DNA from: Peromyscus leucopus
Lineage: Eukaryota; Chordata; Mammalia; Rodentia; Cricetidae
Assembly: GCF_004664715.2 (NCBI RefSeq)
Contig: NC_051070.1
Coordinates: 46,696,456 to 46,760,455 of the forward strand
Length of the DNA stretch: 64,000 bases
Direction of reading: 5' to 3'
Part shown: positions 12,104 to 24,278 of the stretch, piece by piece
Numbering within the stretch: the stretch's first letter is position 1
Layout of the letters: the number at the start of each line of letters is the position of its first letter
The notes under the pieces: generated by a model
Told to the model about the DNA's origin: nothing
The model's input: the letters and a program-made list of their open reading frames with translations, nothing else
Database searches by the model: none
Position numbers and translations under genes: made by a program

Positions 12104-12628
12104 TGTAGTTTTTTGTTTTTTTAATTCTTTGGGGGCCTGCCACCCTGCTCTCAAATAAATGCAGGAGATTTATTCTTACTTATGGATGTCCAGCCTTAGC
12201 TTGGCTTGTTTCTAGCCAGCTTTTTTAATTTAAATTATCCCATTTCTCTTTAACTACAACTTGCCTCTGGGCTTTTTATTTTTCTTTATTCTACATTCTT
12301 TCTTTCCTCCTTACTCTATGGCTGGCTGTGTGGCTGGCCCCTGGCATCCTCCTCTCCTTCTCCTTCTCTCATTCCTCCCTCTCTTCCCTAGATTCCTCTT
12401 CCTATTCCTTACTCTGCCTGACAGCCCCACCTCTTTCTCTCTCCTGCCTAGCTATTGGCTGTTCAGCTCTTTATTCGACCACTCAGGTGTTTTAGACAAG
12501 CACAGTAACACAGCCTCACAGAGTTAAACAAATGCAACATAAAAGGATGCAATACATCTTTATATCATTAAACAAATATTCCACAGCATACACAAATGTA
12601 ATACATCTTAAACCAATATTCCACAACA
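12104..12628 (-). mobile_element. Solo LTR, same family as 28260-28780
   Basis: A 525-bp TG...CA element whose reverse complement aligns along its length with the LTR at 28.3 kb: shared ggggcctgccaccctgctc, ctattggctgttcagctc, caggtgttttagacaagc and ccaatattccacaaca blocks. Flanks gtgatg and gtggtg are a 6-bp target duplication with one mismatch. No internal viral genes are beside it. Confidence 0.85.
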
Positions 12629-12785
12629 GTGGTGCCAAGTCTGATGATCTGAATTTGATGCCTGGAACCTACATGGTGGAAGGAGACAACCAGCTCCTTC
12701 AGGTTGTCCTCTGACCTGTACATGTGTGCCATGGCACATGCACACACACACACATACATTCACACAGACATGCACACATACACAT
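12629..12785 (+). mobile_element. B3 SINE and CA tail abutting the LTR
   Basis: Plus-strand B3 3' part (ccaagtctgatgatctg, ctacatggtggaaggagac, gttgtcctctgacctg) with a CA-rich tail. Its 5' part is lost at the LTR junction. Confidence 0.75.
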
Positions 12786-12853
12786 GAGGAGGAGGAGGAA
12801 GAAGAGGAAGGGAAGGGAGGAGGAGGAGAGGGGAGAAGGGGAGGGAGGAGGAA
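12786..12853 (+). repeat. 68-bp homopurine tract
   Basis: Nearly uninterrupted GA/GGA sequence following the CA tail of the B3 element. Confidence 0.9.
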
Positions 12854-12904
12854 GTCCTAAGAAACATATATAATAAGAACACATATGCTTTATATTTTCC
12901 AAAG

Positions 12905-13060
12905 ATCATTCATCTATTTTATTCAATTCTATCACCACTTTGTAAATGAAGACAACATTCTCATTTTACACACACAACAAGTGAAATATAAAATGAACAA
13001 CTTGTTAAGATCACAATAGCTAAGTGAAAATCAGAATGACATGTAGATGTTTAAATTCCT
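12905..13060 (+). mobile_element. Possible MIR fragment
   Basis: It shows weak MIR-like order: aatgaagacaacattctcattttac, then aacttgttaagatcacaatagctaag. Diverged and uncertain. Confidence 0.35.
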
Positions 13061-13834
13061 GTCTCAAGTTCCTTTTCCATCTACTCTGAAAGTAACCAAG
13101 ATGAGCCCACTTATAGTTTTGTGCAGAGGTCTGTCCTGGTAGATTTGCACACCAAATGTGTTATTAGGCGTCTGGCTTTCTGACCAACTTGTTTATATGA
13201 CTGATGGCCTTGAATTTGTCTCTTTCTTCCATTCCAACTTATGAGCCCATGAGACCATTTCCTGAGGAAAATAAGCTTGACAATCCATGTGACAGCTAAG
13301 CCAATGTATTCGCATTCCTTGTAGCCCAGCCTGGCAATTTGCCTGTGTCTTCTGGCATATTCTGATGAAATTACTATTCACCCTACAGTATCTGTCCTCA
13401 CAGAGCTGAGTGAATTCCCCTGCCCCATTACTCTGTATTTTCATCTAGCCAAGATGTCAATTTGATATCTTATTTTCCATTCTGCCTAACTCACTAGTAA
13501 CACAATCTGTGAAACAACACATCAAAATGGAAATTGCTTCTAGAATATGTAGTCATAAACATGTGTCAAGTGGATCATGTGGCAGCTTTTTAAAAATACA
13601 GTTCAGATAGAATTAGGATATGTAGCATCAAAGATAGATGTGTTTTTATTTTTCAACCAAGAAAGTGAGATTTGCAAGTCTCTGAATGTAAAGGGATGAT
13701 TTTGATATTTAGCCAGCTTCTTTTTCTGGCCCTTTCAGGTCAAACATCCATTATTTTTACATGCAGAGAATGACAGGAGATTAATTTGTATTCTGTGAAG
13801 CCTTCAACCAAATCGTCTGATTAATAATAATTGC
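13061..13834. other. Intergenic stretch, nothing recognised
   Basis: Ordinary-composition DNA without a gene, RNA or repeat that I can name. Confidence 0.5.
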
Positions 13835-14020
13835 TGGTTTTCCTTGAATGCCTATTATGCACCGAGTGTTTTATACACTACTCAAGGAGACTCAGAACTA
13901 CTAAATTGCCTTTACAAGTGACTGAAATTGTGGTTTGGAGAACTTAATAAACTTATTTAGATCACATGGTAAGTAGAAATTCAGGATTTGAGCTAAAAAT
14001 CTATGCCTTTGACTGCTCAG
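13835..14020 (+). mobile_element. MIR SINE fragment
   Basis: It follows the MIR order: gcctattatgcaccgagtg, then ttagatcacatggtaagtag and aaattcaggatttgagc. Confidence 0.65.
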
Positions 14021-14433
14021 ATATGAGTTTAATTTGACCTGAATTTGCATCTTTTCCAGCCGAGGTAAAGACTTAGGAATCTGGAATGCATAGAATATTG
14101 AGTAGCTCCTGGAATGAGGCCTGTTTTTGTGACCTGAATACACATTCAGCACATTGATACCATCTTCCCTTATTCTGCTCAGCCCTGGGATGACCTGGTC
14201 ACCAACAGTAAATACAGTGTCAATTCTCACAGAGCTCTCCACTCAGAGGGGACACCAGCACTTACTAAACAATCACACCAGCAAAAGTCAAATGGATGTT
14301 GGCATCCTCCTCCACCACACTTAATGCTAATGGAGACATATGATACATATTCAGAGGTCCTGATAGTTGGTAAAGATGTCACAGCAGGAAATATGAGATT
14401 CATAGTCTGTGGAACACTTGCGTTTAAACTTCA

Positions 14434-14780
14434 GTGTATTCATTTGCTTTCCGTTACTGTGATAAATACCACAACAAAAAGCAACTTGGGGAGGAAAGGA
14501 TTTCTTTGGCTGACACATCCCAATAATTGAGAGTTGTCTGGGAAGAACTCAAGTAGGAAGCAGGGAGAGAGAGAGCATTGAGGAATACTGCTTACTGGCT
14601 TGCTCAGCTTGTTTTCATACACAACCAAGGACCATTTCCCCAAGGATGACACTACCCACAGTGGGCTGGGCCCTCCCACAACCATCAAGAAAATGCCCCC
14701 CACACACACACACACACATACTTGCTCAGAAGCCAACTGATAGTGGCAAACCATCGGTTCAGGTTCCCTCTTAATAATTA
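14434..14780. mobile_element. L1-like (Lx-type) 3' end repeat
   Basis: Begins near catttgctttccgttactgtgat and includes caacttggggaggaaagg, acccacagtgggctgggccc and a short CA run at 14698-14720. Same family as 4340-4725. Confidence 0.6.
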
Positions 14781-15158
14781 GGGTCTCCAATTGAGTCTGG
14801 TGGTCAGTGGCCTCAAACTGTATCTAGTGTGTTCCCTGCTGACTTAATCTCACAGTAATTCTCCTATAGTAAAACACATTGTCTCCCATCTGAACCTGAG
14901 GGTTTGGAAGAGCCACATCCTGTTCGTGACTTGAATGGGGAAGACGATAGGGGAAACAGAGTCAAGGATGACAAAGAAAATATTAACCTGGGAGTGGGGG
15001 CGGGGTAAGAACTGACACAATCATTTACAAATAGCAGTTGATCGGAGGAGCTGGAAAGATTTGGATTCCAATAGCACCTTCCATTTTAGACCTAGAAACA
15101 TAAATGATGCTAAAAGGTCTAAGTGGAAACACTGTGCAGATGAAAATACATATGTACG

Positions 15159-15202
<44 letters not shown>

Positions 15203-16721
15203 TATACGTAGAATTTGTCTGCCCGCTGTAACAATAGCAATTTATGATGAAATCATCGGGGCCGCCATTTCACTTGGTGCCTACTCTGTGTCCCACACTT
15301 ACTAGCTGTTGAACACGCCTGCTCGAGGTGAGGATTGTCAGCACTTCCATGGCACCGATGAGTGTCTCAGAGGTGTGGTCAACACAACAATGCTGAGCCA
15401 GAATTCAAAAGCATTCTACCTACAGTCGTGGATTGTATCACAGGAAGCTTCTTCTACACTTCCTGCCCATGGCCACCTTTCAGAGGAAGCATTGCTAACA
15501 GTCCATAGATGAGAACACGAAGTCTTCCTAAGTCACGGACTTCTACAACACAAACTCATGACTTCAGGTCCCAAGTGGGGTCTCCTTTCTACTCTCCGAC
15601 AGCTGCTCCTCAAAGCTCAAGAGCTCAGCTTTGAGAAGCCTGGAGAGAAAGAGGGAGTTCCCTCAGATGCTGAGAAGAAAGGAGAGGGACATAACTGGGG
15701 AAGGAAAGGTAGGGGTGGGGGAAGGCATCGGAAAGCTGTAACCAGATAGTCTCCTCTCTGCCAAGAAGGCCCTGGAGTTATGGCTGATGGTCTGCTGTGC
15801 TTGAGAGTTTGGGGTTTGATAAGGCAAATGCTGAGCACACAAGGTCCGTCTTTAATGAGCACATAAGGGATTAAGTTAGAGTGAAGAATTGCTCAAGTGA
15901 TGTTCGGTATCTGCCAGAGGAAAACAGCGGCAAAACCTGAGTTGTCAAAAAAGATTCCAGGACTCCAGGAAGGATGATGGCAATGGGAATTCTGTCTAGA
16001 ATCCTTGTCTGTTCTGACTCTTCCATTTGTTTTTAAATACACCTGCACATTTATCTTAATTTGTTCTGAACCAAAAATGGAAACACAGTCATCTTTCTTA
16101 CCTCTCTCTAACAAAAAAAAAAAAAAAAATGAAGATAATAACAAATTCCTGGACTATGAGATGGAGATGGCTATCCGAACGACTCCTTCCAAAGCTTTGA
16201 AAAAAGCCCAGAGGGACACACTCTGAAGTGAAGTCAAGCGCGGCCACCACCCCACCCGACCCGACCCTACCTCCCACCGCCCCAGGAACTCTTTCTGAAT
16301 CAGCATCCCCTGGCTCTAGGGAGGTAGCAGTCATGTACCTTCTTGAGATGCTAACTCTCACTGTTGACACGTGTATTGAAGTGGCTTCCTTAACCACTGT
16401 AAAGAGATCACAAAGGCAACCCTTAGCTAGGAACCCTCTGGGCTGTACGTCCGTGTACACAGATCCAGTCATGTCAACATGGATGTCTGAAATGAAAAGT
16501 TTTCCATATCTCCTTCCTCCAGGTACAGAACCTCATTTCTGCCATGGAGTGGGGAGGGGCTTATTCAGTGGGTTCAGGAGTTCCACTAGAGATGGAGTCA
16601 CAGCAGTGTGTATGTATCCAATGCCATTAGACTTTATGTCCTTAAAACTGGCTAAAATGATCGACTTTATGTGTATTTTATGTTTAGAAATTAAGAGTAA
16701 AGAGAATTTGTCTTAAAAACC
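14781..16721. other. Intergenic DNA with a GT repeat
   Basis: Apart from a (GT)20 at 15162-15201, a MIR-like piece at 15268-15500 and an A17 run near 16112, I see nothing I can name. The 162-codon frame at 16228-16716 is compositionally ordinary and not recognised. Confidence 0.45.
15162..15201. repeat. (GT)n microsatellite
   Basis: Twenty uninterrupted GT units. Confidence 0.95.
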
Positions 16722-16840
16722 AACTAGCCAGATGTGATAGTGTACACCTATATGGTGACCCCAGCACTCAGTTCCAGGCCAACCTGGCCTACACACAGGC
16801 AGACCTTTTCTCAATTTTTTTTTTTTTTTTTTGAATCAAG
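16722..16840 (+). mobile_element. Degenerate B1-related SINE
   Basis: Short plus-strand fragment (agccagatgtgatagtgtac, ccccagcactcag, ggccaacctggcctac) ending in a T run. Confidence 0.5.
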
Positions 16841-18310
16841 TTGAGTCAGAGTCACAAATAGGGTAACTGGTACCTTTTTAGTAAACTTTGGAAAACATCA
16901 CAAATGACCGGAAGAAGAAAAGCTTCTAGAGGGCTCCCACGACATGAAGATGATGCAAGGTTTTGCTGGCAGCTGAATGAGTAACTCAGGTGAATCATGG
17001 CTATTTCCTGATTGTTCAAGGATCCATCCCACCGTCCACTGTGTTATCCAGAACCTAAGAGCAGCCCATAAGGCTTTGGTTTTCGGTCAAAGAAGCCAGG
17101 CTTCCAAACCCAGACTCGGCACCAAAACACACAGCTTCACAGAGAAAGAACAGAAGCTACAGGTGAGGGAGAGGTGGGGGTGGGGTGGGGGGGGTGTTCT
17201 TTTTAAATAGGTTCAAAGTTTCCATTGGCACAAGAAAGTTCTAAAAATAGGGTTGATTGCTACATGATGTGCAATTGGGTCTTATTTTGTATGAATGTAC
17301 TTAATGTCAACAAACCGTACATTTGGAAATAATTGAACTATATTTTACCATGAAACAAACTAAAGATTTTTTTTTTTAATCTTAAAGGGAAAGATTATTA
17401 AAGAACTTGTGGCCATTGGGGGAGGGGCTATATTTCATAAAACAGGTTGCTAGGAACATGAGGCCCATTTAGACCATGGCTCCACAGACATCCGGCCTGG
17501 GCCATTGGCTAGCAAGGCCCTGTTAGGCAGAAGTTTCCAAGAGAGCCAATCCTTCTTCTCTGGCCTCTTGGAGCTTTCCTCCCCTTTTCCTCTAGACTAT
17601 TCAGAGCCCTCACTGGACATTTTATTTTATATTGGCACGCTCCCATGTAAAACAAACAAAATACACAGGATGGAGGGAGATGGTGAGGCCAGGGCCCATT
17701 TCAGACTTAAACAGCCAAGGAAGCACCCGAGACCACGGTTTGATTTGGACCAATTCAGCTGGGGAAGTAAGTGTCAGACAAACCAATTGTTTCCAGATCT
17801 CAACAGGCCAGGGATGGAGAGAGCAAACGGTATCATTTATCAGAGTGAGTTCACACAGGGTGGAGTCGAAGTTAGGGGAGAGATGGGGAAAACAAGAAGA
17901 GGAGTTAAGGCCCCCTTTCATTACGCTGTCACTGAGAAAGTCCGGTGTATCATCACACGCTGCTGGATGCTGATTAGATTGTGGTCAGGGGCAGGCGGCA
18001 GCAGAGGAGCCCAGAAAGGGTGACTTGAGTACCAGTGGCGACACACCACCTCTCTGCCTCCTAATGGAGCCGAGCAGAAAGGCTGGAACAGAGGAATCTC
18101 AGAGCTCACACAGCCAGTTATTGAGTGGGTCATAGGCTGCCTGGGTATGGCATCCTCGTAGGGATGAAGAAACCCCAAGAAGCACCGGTCTCTTGCATTC
18201 TTGATGACCACTGAAAGAAGACAGACCTAGATGGCACGTGGGTTGCTATGAGCTCATCTCAGAAACTTGGGCACCAGGGCAACAAAGCCTTAGTAAATAT
18301 CAGGTGTGAA
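16841..18310. other. Intergenic stretch, no supported gene
   Basis: It contains a G-rich run at 17170-17196 and overlapping open frames at 17505-18023. These carry no recognisable domain and overlap frames on both strands, which fits chance in GC-richer DNA. Confidence 0.45.
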
Positions 18311-18476
18311 GCCAGGTGGGATGGCACGTGCCCTTGATCCCAGCACTTGGGAGGCAGAAGCAGGTGGATCTCAGAGTTGGAGGCCAGCCTGGTCTACAGA
18401 GGGAGATCCAGGACAGCCAGGACTACACAGAGGAACCCTGTCTCGAAAAACCAAAAAGAAAAGAAAAACAAAACAC
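18311..18476 (+). mobile_element. B1 SINE
   Basis: Full-length plus-strand B1 with ccagcacttgggaggcag, gccagcctggtctacagag and an A-rich tail after ctgtctcgaaaaacc. Confidence 0.9.
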
Positions 18477-18721
18477 CGAGGGTGGCTGGCTGTAGATGAA
18501 ATCCATTAAGCCCCCATGTTCAGATCAACAACTGCAGAATGAGCCAGATGTGCTGCTTGTAAGTAAGATCTTCCCTTTGGGGATCTGTCAGCTCAAGCCC
18601 AGCTTCCCACATAACGTGGAGCCAAGCCGTTGGCCACGAATTTGGACAATTCCACTCTTCACAACTGTGTCCATTCGAAACCTGTGTGCTTGAATGTTGA
18701 AGTCTTTAAAATGCCCGCTGA

Positions 18722-18895
18722 GAGCCGGGCGTTGGTGGCGCACGCCTTTAATCCCAGCACTCGGGAGGCAGAGCCAGGCGGATCTCTGTGAGTTCGAGGC
18801 CAGCCTGGGCTACCAAGTGAGCTCCAGGAAAGGCTCAAAGCTACACAGAAAAACCCTGTCTCGAAAAACCAAAAAAAAAAATAAATAAAAAAAAT
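18722..18895 (+). mobile_element. Young B1 SINE with perfect 14-bp target duplication
   Basis: Full-length cricetid-type B1. The target site aaaatgcccgctga occurs exactly at 18708-18721 and again at 18896-18909, after the A-rich tail. The low divergence and perfect duplication point to a recent insertion. Confidence 0.95.
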
Positions 18896-21639
18896 AAAAT
18901 GCCCGCTGAACCCTGTGCAGTACAGGAGCCTTGGCCAGAGAAAGAGAAAAAATAATAATAATAATGAAAGTATCAATCAAGTGATATGACACTCTCACAA
19001 AAGCTCAAGGGTGACAAAGAGATAAAAACCAAAAGGAGCCCCAAAGTTCAGAAGGACGTGGGGAAACAAAGTTGAGATGGCTCCTGGAGAGCACAGCTTA
19101 CATACAGAAGTGTGAATGCGTGTGCCATGAATCCAGAAATGCCAATGCTGCCCACAGCTAATCTTCAAAAAGTGTGGTTTTCACTCCTCCAAAGGATTAC
19201 AAAAAAAAAAAACCTTGCGTGTATCAACCTTATTTTCTTCCTTTTAGACTTTGTTCCTTTAGCTGCCAAATTCTCTTTATGACTTTTTCAAGAGGATTAT
19301 AATTAGCTGTGCTAAATGAAATTTAACTGTGTGCCCTATATACTATCAAAAAATGAGAGAGCAACAGAAAATGAGCCCCGCCCCCACCCCAAACACACAT
19401 TCTCAAATTCATTGAGCCTGGTTTTCACATCTGAAAACCGTCTCTCCCATTATCAGGCATCCTCCAGGATGGGTTTTTCTGCCTTCGGATGTCTGTTTGC
19501 TTTGCACCTTCTTTTGTCGGGAGGGTTGAACCGGACACTCTCTAAGATCCTTTTCAACCCCAAGTTTCCCATGAGTCTGTGAGGAACATGGGGTCAGAAG
19601 TTGTACAGGGAGTTGGGAGAAAGAGCAAGGGGCCAGGCAGGGGGCTGGCGCTGGTGCCTGAGTGGTTGCCCTCTCCTCCCTGTGATGTCACAGGTACTAA
19701 GGGACATGGGTGGCATCAGGGTGGGGGCTGGGAGGACAACACATTTGAGGTTTCATCTTTTACAAAAAAGAACACTGTGTAAACACAGCTTCAAAACATC
19801 CCCGGCACTGTCCTTCCCTCCTGACTTCTGACCTTGTCCCTAAGGTCCCTCCGTAGAGAGACTGTAGCGATTACCATCTGCCTGCTAGTGTGCCGCCGAT
19901 CTCCCGGTGGTGATGGTATGAGGAGAAGTAATTAAGCCCCGCAAACATGCCTTGAAGAATGCACAATAGGACGCTCTGCCTGTCCGAAAGAATTCACACT
20001 GCTCCCGGAGGCCGCACCCAGGGTGGAGGCTGCAGCACATGTCACCTTGGGCTGGTATATTGTCACACTTGGACAGAGGACACTGGAGTCAAAGGGCAGC
20101 TTAAGTCACGGGCCCAATAAGCCAAGAGGAGTTCTTGGGAGTCATTATTGCTGAGGATTGCCGACTGGCCTGAATCACGTCCCTTTCTCCCCAACAGATT
20201 GGCTCTTTCCTGATTTCTACTCCCTGATGAAATGGATTCAGTACTTCTCTCTGTTGAGGGAGAACAGCCCTTGTCCTGTCCCTCTGCCTTAATGCCCTGT
20301 TGATGGGGGCTTTTTAAAAGCTAGTTTGCTTTTTCTATTTGGGGTTTGGTTCTGTTTGGTTTGGTTTTCAGAAACTGGGTCTTCTTATGTAACCGGGGCT
20401 GGCCTTGAACATTCAGTTCCCCTGCCTCTGCCTCCTAAGTGCTGGGATCACAGGTGAGCCACTATGCTGGCAACAAAGGACTCTAATACTCCTTTCTACC
20501 ATAAACTAGACAAACTTCCTTTTTCTAGTCTCTACCTAATTCCTTACTTTGCCCGAGGCTTCCTTACCATATTTAGCAACTTTCAGGCACTCTTGCCTAA
20601 GAGGCAGCTGCACCCACACGAAGCTGGGGAAGCCAGTGGCCTGGGGGTGTTGGGTGGTTCAATAGCCACCTTTATCTCAATGAAAACAGCTCTCCACACA
20701 CCTGGCCTTTCTACAGATGGGTTAGTAATCCACATATATCATCATTGCCAATGTGGTCTTCATAAACTCTTTTGCAAGCATGTTAGATACACCAGGCTTC
20801 AGGAACTACTAGAAGCTGGGATCCTGAGTTTAGCATACTGACATTTGGAAAGCTGAAACATTCCCAAAGATCTGGCAGCTTTGTTCAGTGACTTGTGATG
20901 AAGTTGTTGAAAAGGACTTGAAAGTTGATTGATAGAATTAAGAATAAAAACTGCGAGGAATACGTTAATTGGATAAAGCCTACATGTTAATGTGTTTTAA
21001 AATGGTAATTTTTTTTCCCATTTATATGAAGAGTAAACACATAAACCATTCAGGAAGGGCCGACATCTGTGTTTGATGCCTGGTGTATGAACCTGTGTTG
21101 TGTTTTTAGCATAGTTGATCTACGCTCTGAATGAATGAAATACGAACCGTATAAGGCACTGCGTGGACAGTTCATATCATTAATGCAGGACTCTCTCAAG
21201 TCTTCTCAAGCCCTGTGTCTTCATGCTAGTCTCTGAGGCACCCGGCGTCAGTCCTGGCTGCATCTTGGCGGTCCATTGCCTGCGTATCTGTTTTCTTCCA
21301 TGCCTTTAGGTAATTCATAAGTTGTGCCGAGACATACCTTTGTTTAAGGATATGTCATCAAATGTGGCCTCAATCTCATAAATACAGCACTCAGTCTAAC
21401 TGGTAAACTTTATAGAGGAAGAGAAAATATAATAACACTTAATCAAGGTTGCTTATCCAATATCACCTAAATGTGGAAAAAGCAGTCTGAACTCACACGT
21501 GTTATATAGGATTTTAAATTAATGCCACACCTCAGAAGGACAAGTGGACACACTGTCCTTTACACTATGATGAGTATAACCTGTGAATTACTCTTTCAGA
21601 AAATTCTCCAGTAGATATGTGCATGCATGTGTACAAAAC
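18896..21639. other. Intergenic DNA, one SINE fragment
   Basis: An AAT run lies at 18945-18966 and a B1-type fragment at 20368-20472. The CpG-containing, repeat-free segment 19860-20260 is noted separately. No gene is recognised; the 125-codon frame at 20464-20841 starts within SINE sequence. Confidence 0.45.
20368..20472 (-). mobile_element. B1-type SINE fragment
   Basis: Reverse-strand fragment with aactgggtcttcttatgtaac and cctcctaagtgctgggatc. Confidence 0.7.
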
Positions 21640-21765
21640 ACTACACAATGCTGTTGTTGGTTTATGGTAGGAAAAATTAAATGAAACAACCCAGACTGTC
21701 ACCAGTAGAGGATTGGTTTAATCCACTGTGATATCTGAATACAAAGCAATGCTTGCAACCATTTT
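21640..21765 (+). mobile_element. Possible L1 fragment
   Basis: It resembles the old L1 3' segment order gaaacaacccagactgtcacc and atacaaagcaatgcttgcaacc. Short and uncertain. Confidence 0.35.
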
Positions 21766-22365
21766 TAAAGATTATATTTATTATTTTGTGACTGTGTGTG
21801 TGTGTGTGTGTGTGTGTGTCTGGGTGTCACACCTCTAGAGATCCAAAGACAACTTGTGGGAGTCAATTCTCTTCTTCCACTACCTGAGTACCAGGGATCA
21901 AACTCAGTGTCATCAGGCTTTGCATGGTATGTATGTATCAAGCATGTAGGCAGAAGTTTTCCTGTCCTGCATAGTCCCCCAGACATTGAGTCCCATATAA
22001 ACACATAGAGGCTTATATTGATTATAAACTGTTTGGTCTATGGCTCAAGCTTCTTACTAGCTCTTACAACGTAATCCAACCCATTTCTATTCATCTATGT
22101 ATGGCCACTAGGCTTCATGGTGTTACCTGTGTGTCCTTACATCTTGTTCCCCAGGCAGCAGTACTCAGCATCTCCCCTGACTCCGCCTTCTTCTCCTTGT
22201 CTCTCTCCTTGGATTCCCCACCCGGCTCTATTCTGCCTTGCCATAGGCCGTCACAGCTTCTTTATTAACCAATGGTAGCAACACATATCCACAGCGTACA
22301 GAAAGACACCCCCCCCCCACAGCACAAGTACTTTTTTGCCAGTCCCCCCATGCAGCCATTTTTTT
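21766..22365 (-). mobile_element. B3 SINE split by an LTR
   Basis: The reverse-strand B3 begins with a (GT)n run at 21796-21818, then caaagacaacttgtgggagtc and agggatcaaactcagtgtc. It breaks at 21944 and resumes after the LTR with caagtacttttttgcc, which continues the B3 5' region. Confidence 0.75.
21945..22324 (-). mobile_element. Solo LTR inserted in B3
   Basis: A 380-bp TG...CA element. Flanks caagca (21939-21944) and caagta (22325-22330) are a 6-bp target duplication with one mismatch. It shares the aggcttatattg, ttctattcatctatgtatgg and attaaccaatgg layout with the LTR at 63178-63564. No gag or pol is beside it. Confidence 0.8.
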
Positions 22366-22439
22366 AAGAATAAAAGCTATCCAGATGAAATGATATGGCT
22401 GGATATTAAATGTTAAATGAAAAAAAAAAAAGGCCACAA

Positions 22440-22575
22440 AACACACATTAGATGCATACCAATCTGAGGGGTATCATTGCGATCATACCCATTGTGCAGA
22501 TGAAGAAAGAGACTTGCATGACAAAAGTAATTAAGCAGAGGAGCCAGGATCGGATCCCTGTTTTCAGGATCCCTG
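22440..22575 (+). mobile_element. MIR SINE fragment
   Basis: It has the MIR block order: cccattgtgcagatgaagaaag, then aaagtaattaagcagaggagcc and ggatcggatccc. Confidence 0.55.
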
Positions 22576-23927
22576 TGCTCACGGGGCTGTGACAGCAGCA
22601 GGACAGAACAGACGGAATGACAGGTTTGGCCCTTTTAGGAAATGCTCTGCGTCTAGGGAACTCTTCCCGCCAGTCACGACTGTTTACCTGGTTGAATGGA
22701 AACAGGGTTGGGAGAAGTAACAAAGCTTCAGTCGGGGCCCGGCCGTCCCGGAGCTGGGACATGTGGCAGCACCTCTCGCGTGTGTCTCATGTCTTCAGCG
22801 ACTTCAGTCTCCAGTGCGCTCCTGTGGGAGGTCACCAGGGAAAAGGGCTCCAGCAGGCTGTGTTTTCCTTTCCTTCGGGATACGACGGCTTGACCATTAT
22901 TAGTAACAGATGTGGCCAGGCAATTACAGACTTGAGCTGGGTAGCCACGTCTCCTATTTTAAAGTTTAATCAGATCACCTCTAGGGTCAAGGACGCACGC
23001 AGCCGTCGGGGCAGTTCAGCTCTGTCTCTTGCCGTCATCGGAGGACTGACATTCCTCTGCAATGGCGCTTTCTCCTTGCTGCGCAGTGTGCATGTATGCG
23101 TACACACATGGGTATGATTTACTCTCTCGGGCATGTGCAAGTTACTCCAAAACTCAGCCTCTTCAGAACTACCCTGCCTCCCACTCACGTTTACCTGGTA
23201 ACTGCTTCGTTTGCCCAAGTGGAGGTGGGTGGAGAGGCTTCAGGCCCGCTTTGGGTTCTGCTACAGCTCCCTCGGCAACACCCAGGCTCCTGCTCACTTG
23301 AGAAAGTAGGGTAATCTCCCAATGCAGGCTTAGCTGTTCTTCCGCCAACCAAGAGCTCCCTAAAGCAAAACTTCTATTTGCATTTGAGCTTCCATAGTTA
23401 AGATGGTGTCGGACACACATCACACACATGAGTAAATGACAGTTCGAGTCTCCTACTTTGGATGTAGCATGTGTCCACAGAACCATCATCTAGAGAATTG
23501 AATGGACTCCGGGTAGCATTAGCTGTCAGCTTATACCCTGTGTTTCTCTACCTGCCATTGACATGAGCACAGACATTCCCTAGGGTGTAGAACATTGCAG
23601 GGGGATGCCTTGGGATTTCCCTGTTTTCCTCTTCTCCAGGAAAATGGATGGGTTGAGTGAAGAAGCTGAAGGTAACTGAGGTACCAGTGATGGTCTGGCT
23701 TTACCTGAGTAGGACATGCCTGTTAACCTCAGATAACCATACTGAGACACTGGCCACTTAAACAACACTGTCTCCATGACCTCTGTCCTCAGTTCCCCTC
23801 TGAGGGACAGCTGAAGACAGACCATTGATTATCAGTGCCTGATGCTTCAGCTGTATCTACTGGTCTTCCCAGATGTGGAATGGACCATTCCAACATTCTG
23901 TGTAGATGGGTTTGCTTGTTTTCATAT
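22576..23927. other. Repeat-free intergenic block
   Basis: No SINE, LTR or microsatellite is seen in 22590-23920. CpG is more frequent here than in most of the flank. The 166-codon frame at 22617-23117 has no recognisable protein features. Confidence 0.45.
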
Positions 23928-24278
23928 TGTCTTAGTTAGGGTTTCTGTTGCTGTGAAGAGACACCATGACCATGGCAACTGTTACAAGAAAAACATTTAA
24001 TTGGGGCTGGCTAACAGTTCAGAGGTTTAATCCCATTATTATCAAGATGGGGAACATTGTGGCTTGCAGGCAGACATGGTGCTGACTACATCTTGATCAG
24101 AAGGCAACAGGAAAGTGGTCTGTGTATCACACTGAGTGAAGCTTGAGCATATATAAGGCCTCAAAGCCCACGCCCACAGTGACACACTTCCTCCAACAAG
24201 GCCACACCTACTCCAATAAAGCCATGCCTCCTAATAGTACCACTCCCTTTATGGGCCACTTTCTTTCAAACCACCACA
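23928..24278. mobile_element. LTR-like interspersed repeat
   Basis: Begins tgtcttagttagggtttctg and ends near aaaccaccaca. It is about 350 bp and the same family as 26712-27042. TG...CA ends suggest an LTR, but I cannot assign the family. Confidence 0.65.

Noticed and set aside
16228..16716. 162-codon plus-strand open frame
   Set aside because: Starts in C-rich simple sequence and shows no family similarity that I can recognise.
17505..18023. 172-codon plus-strand open frame
   Set aside because: No domain or family recognised; overlapping frames on both strands and no splice or poly(A) context.
22617..23117. 166-codon plus-strand open frame
   Set aside because: No recognisable domain. The block may be regulatory, so it was kept only as a non-coding candidate.
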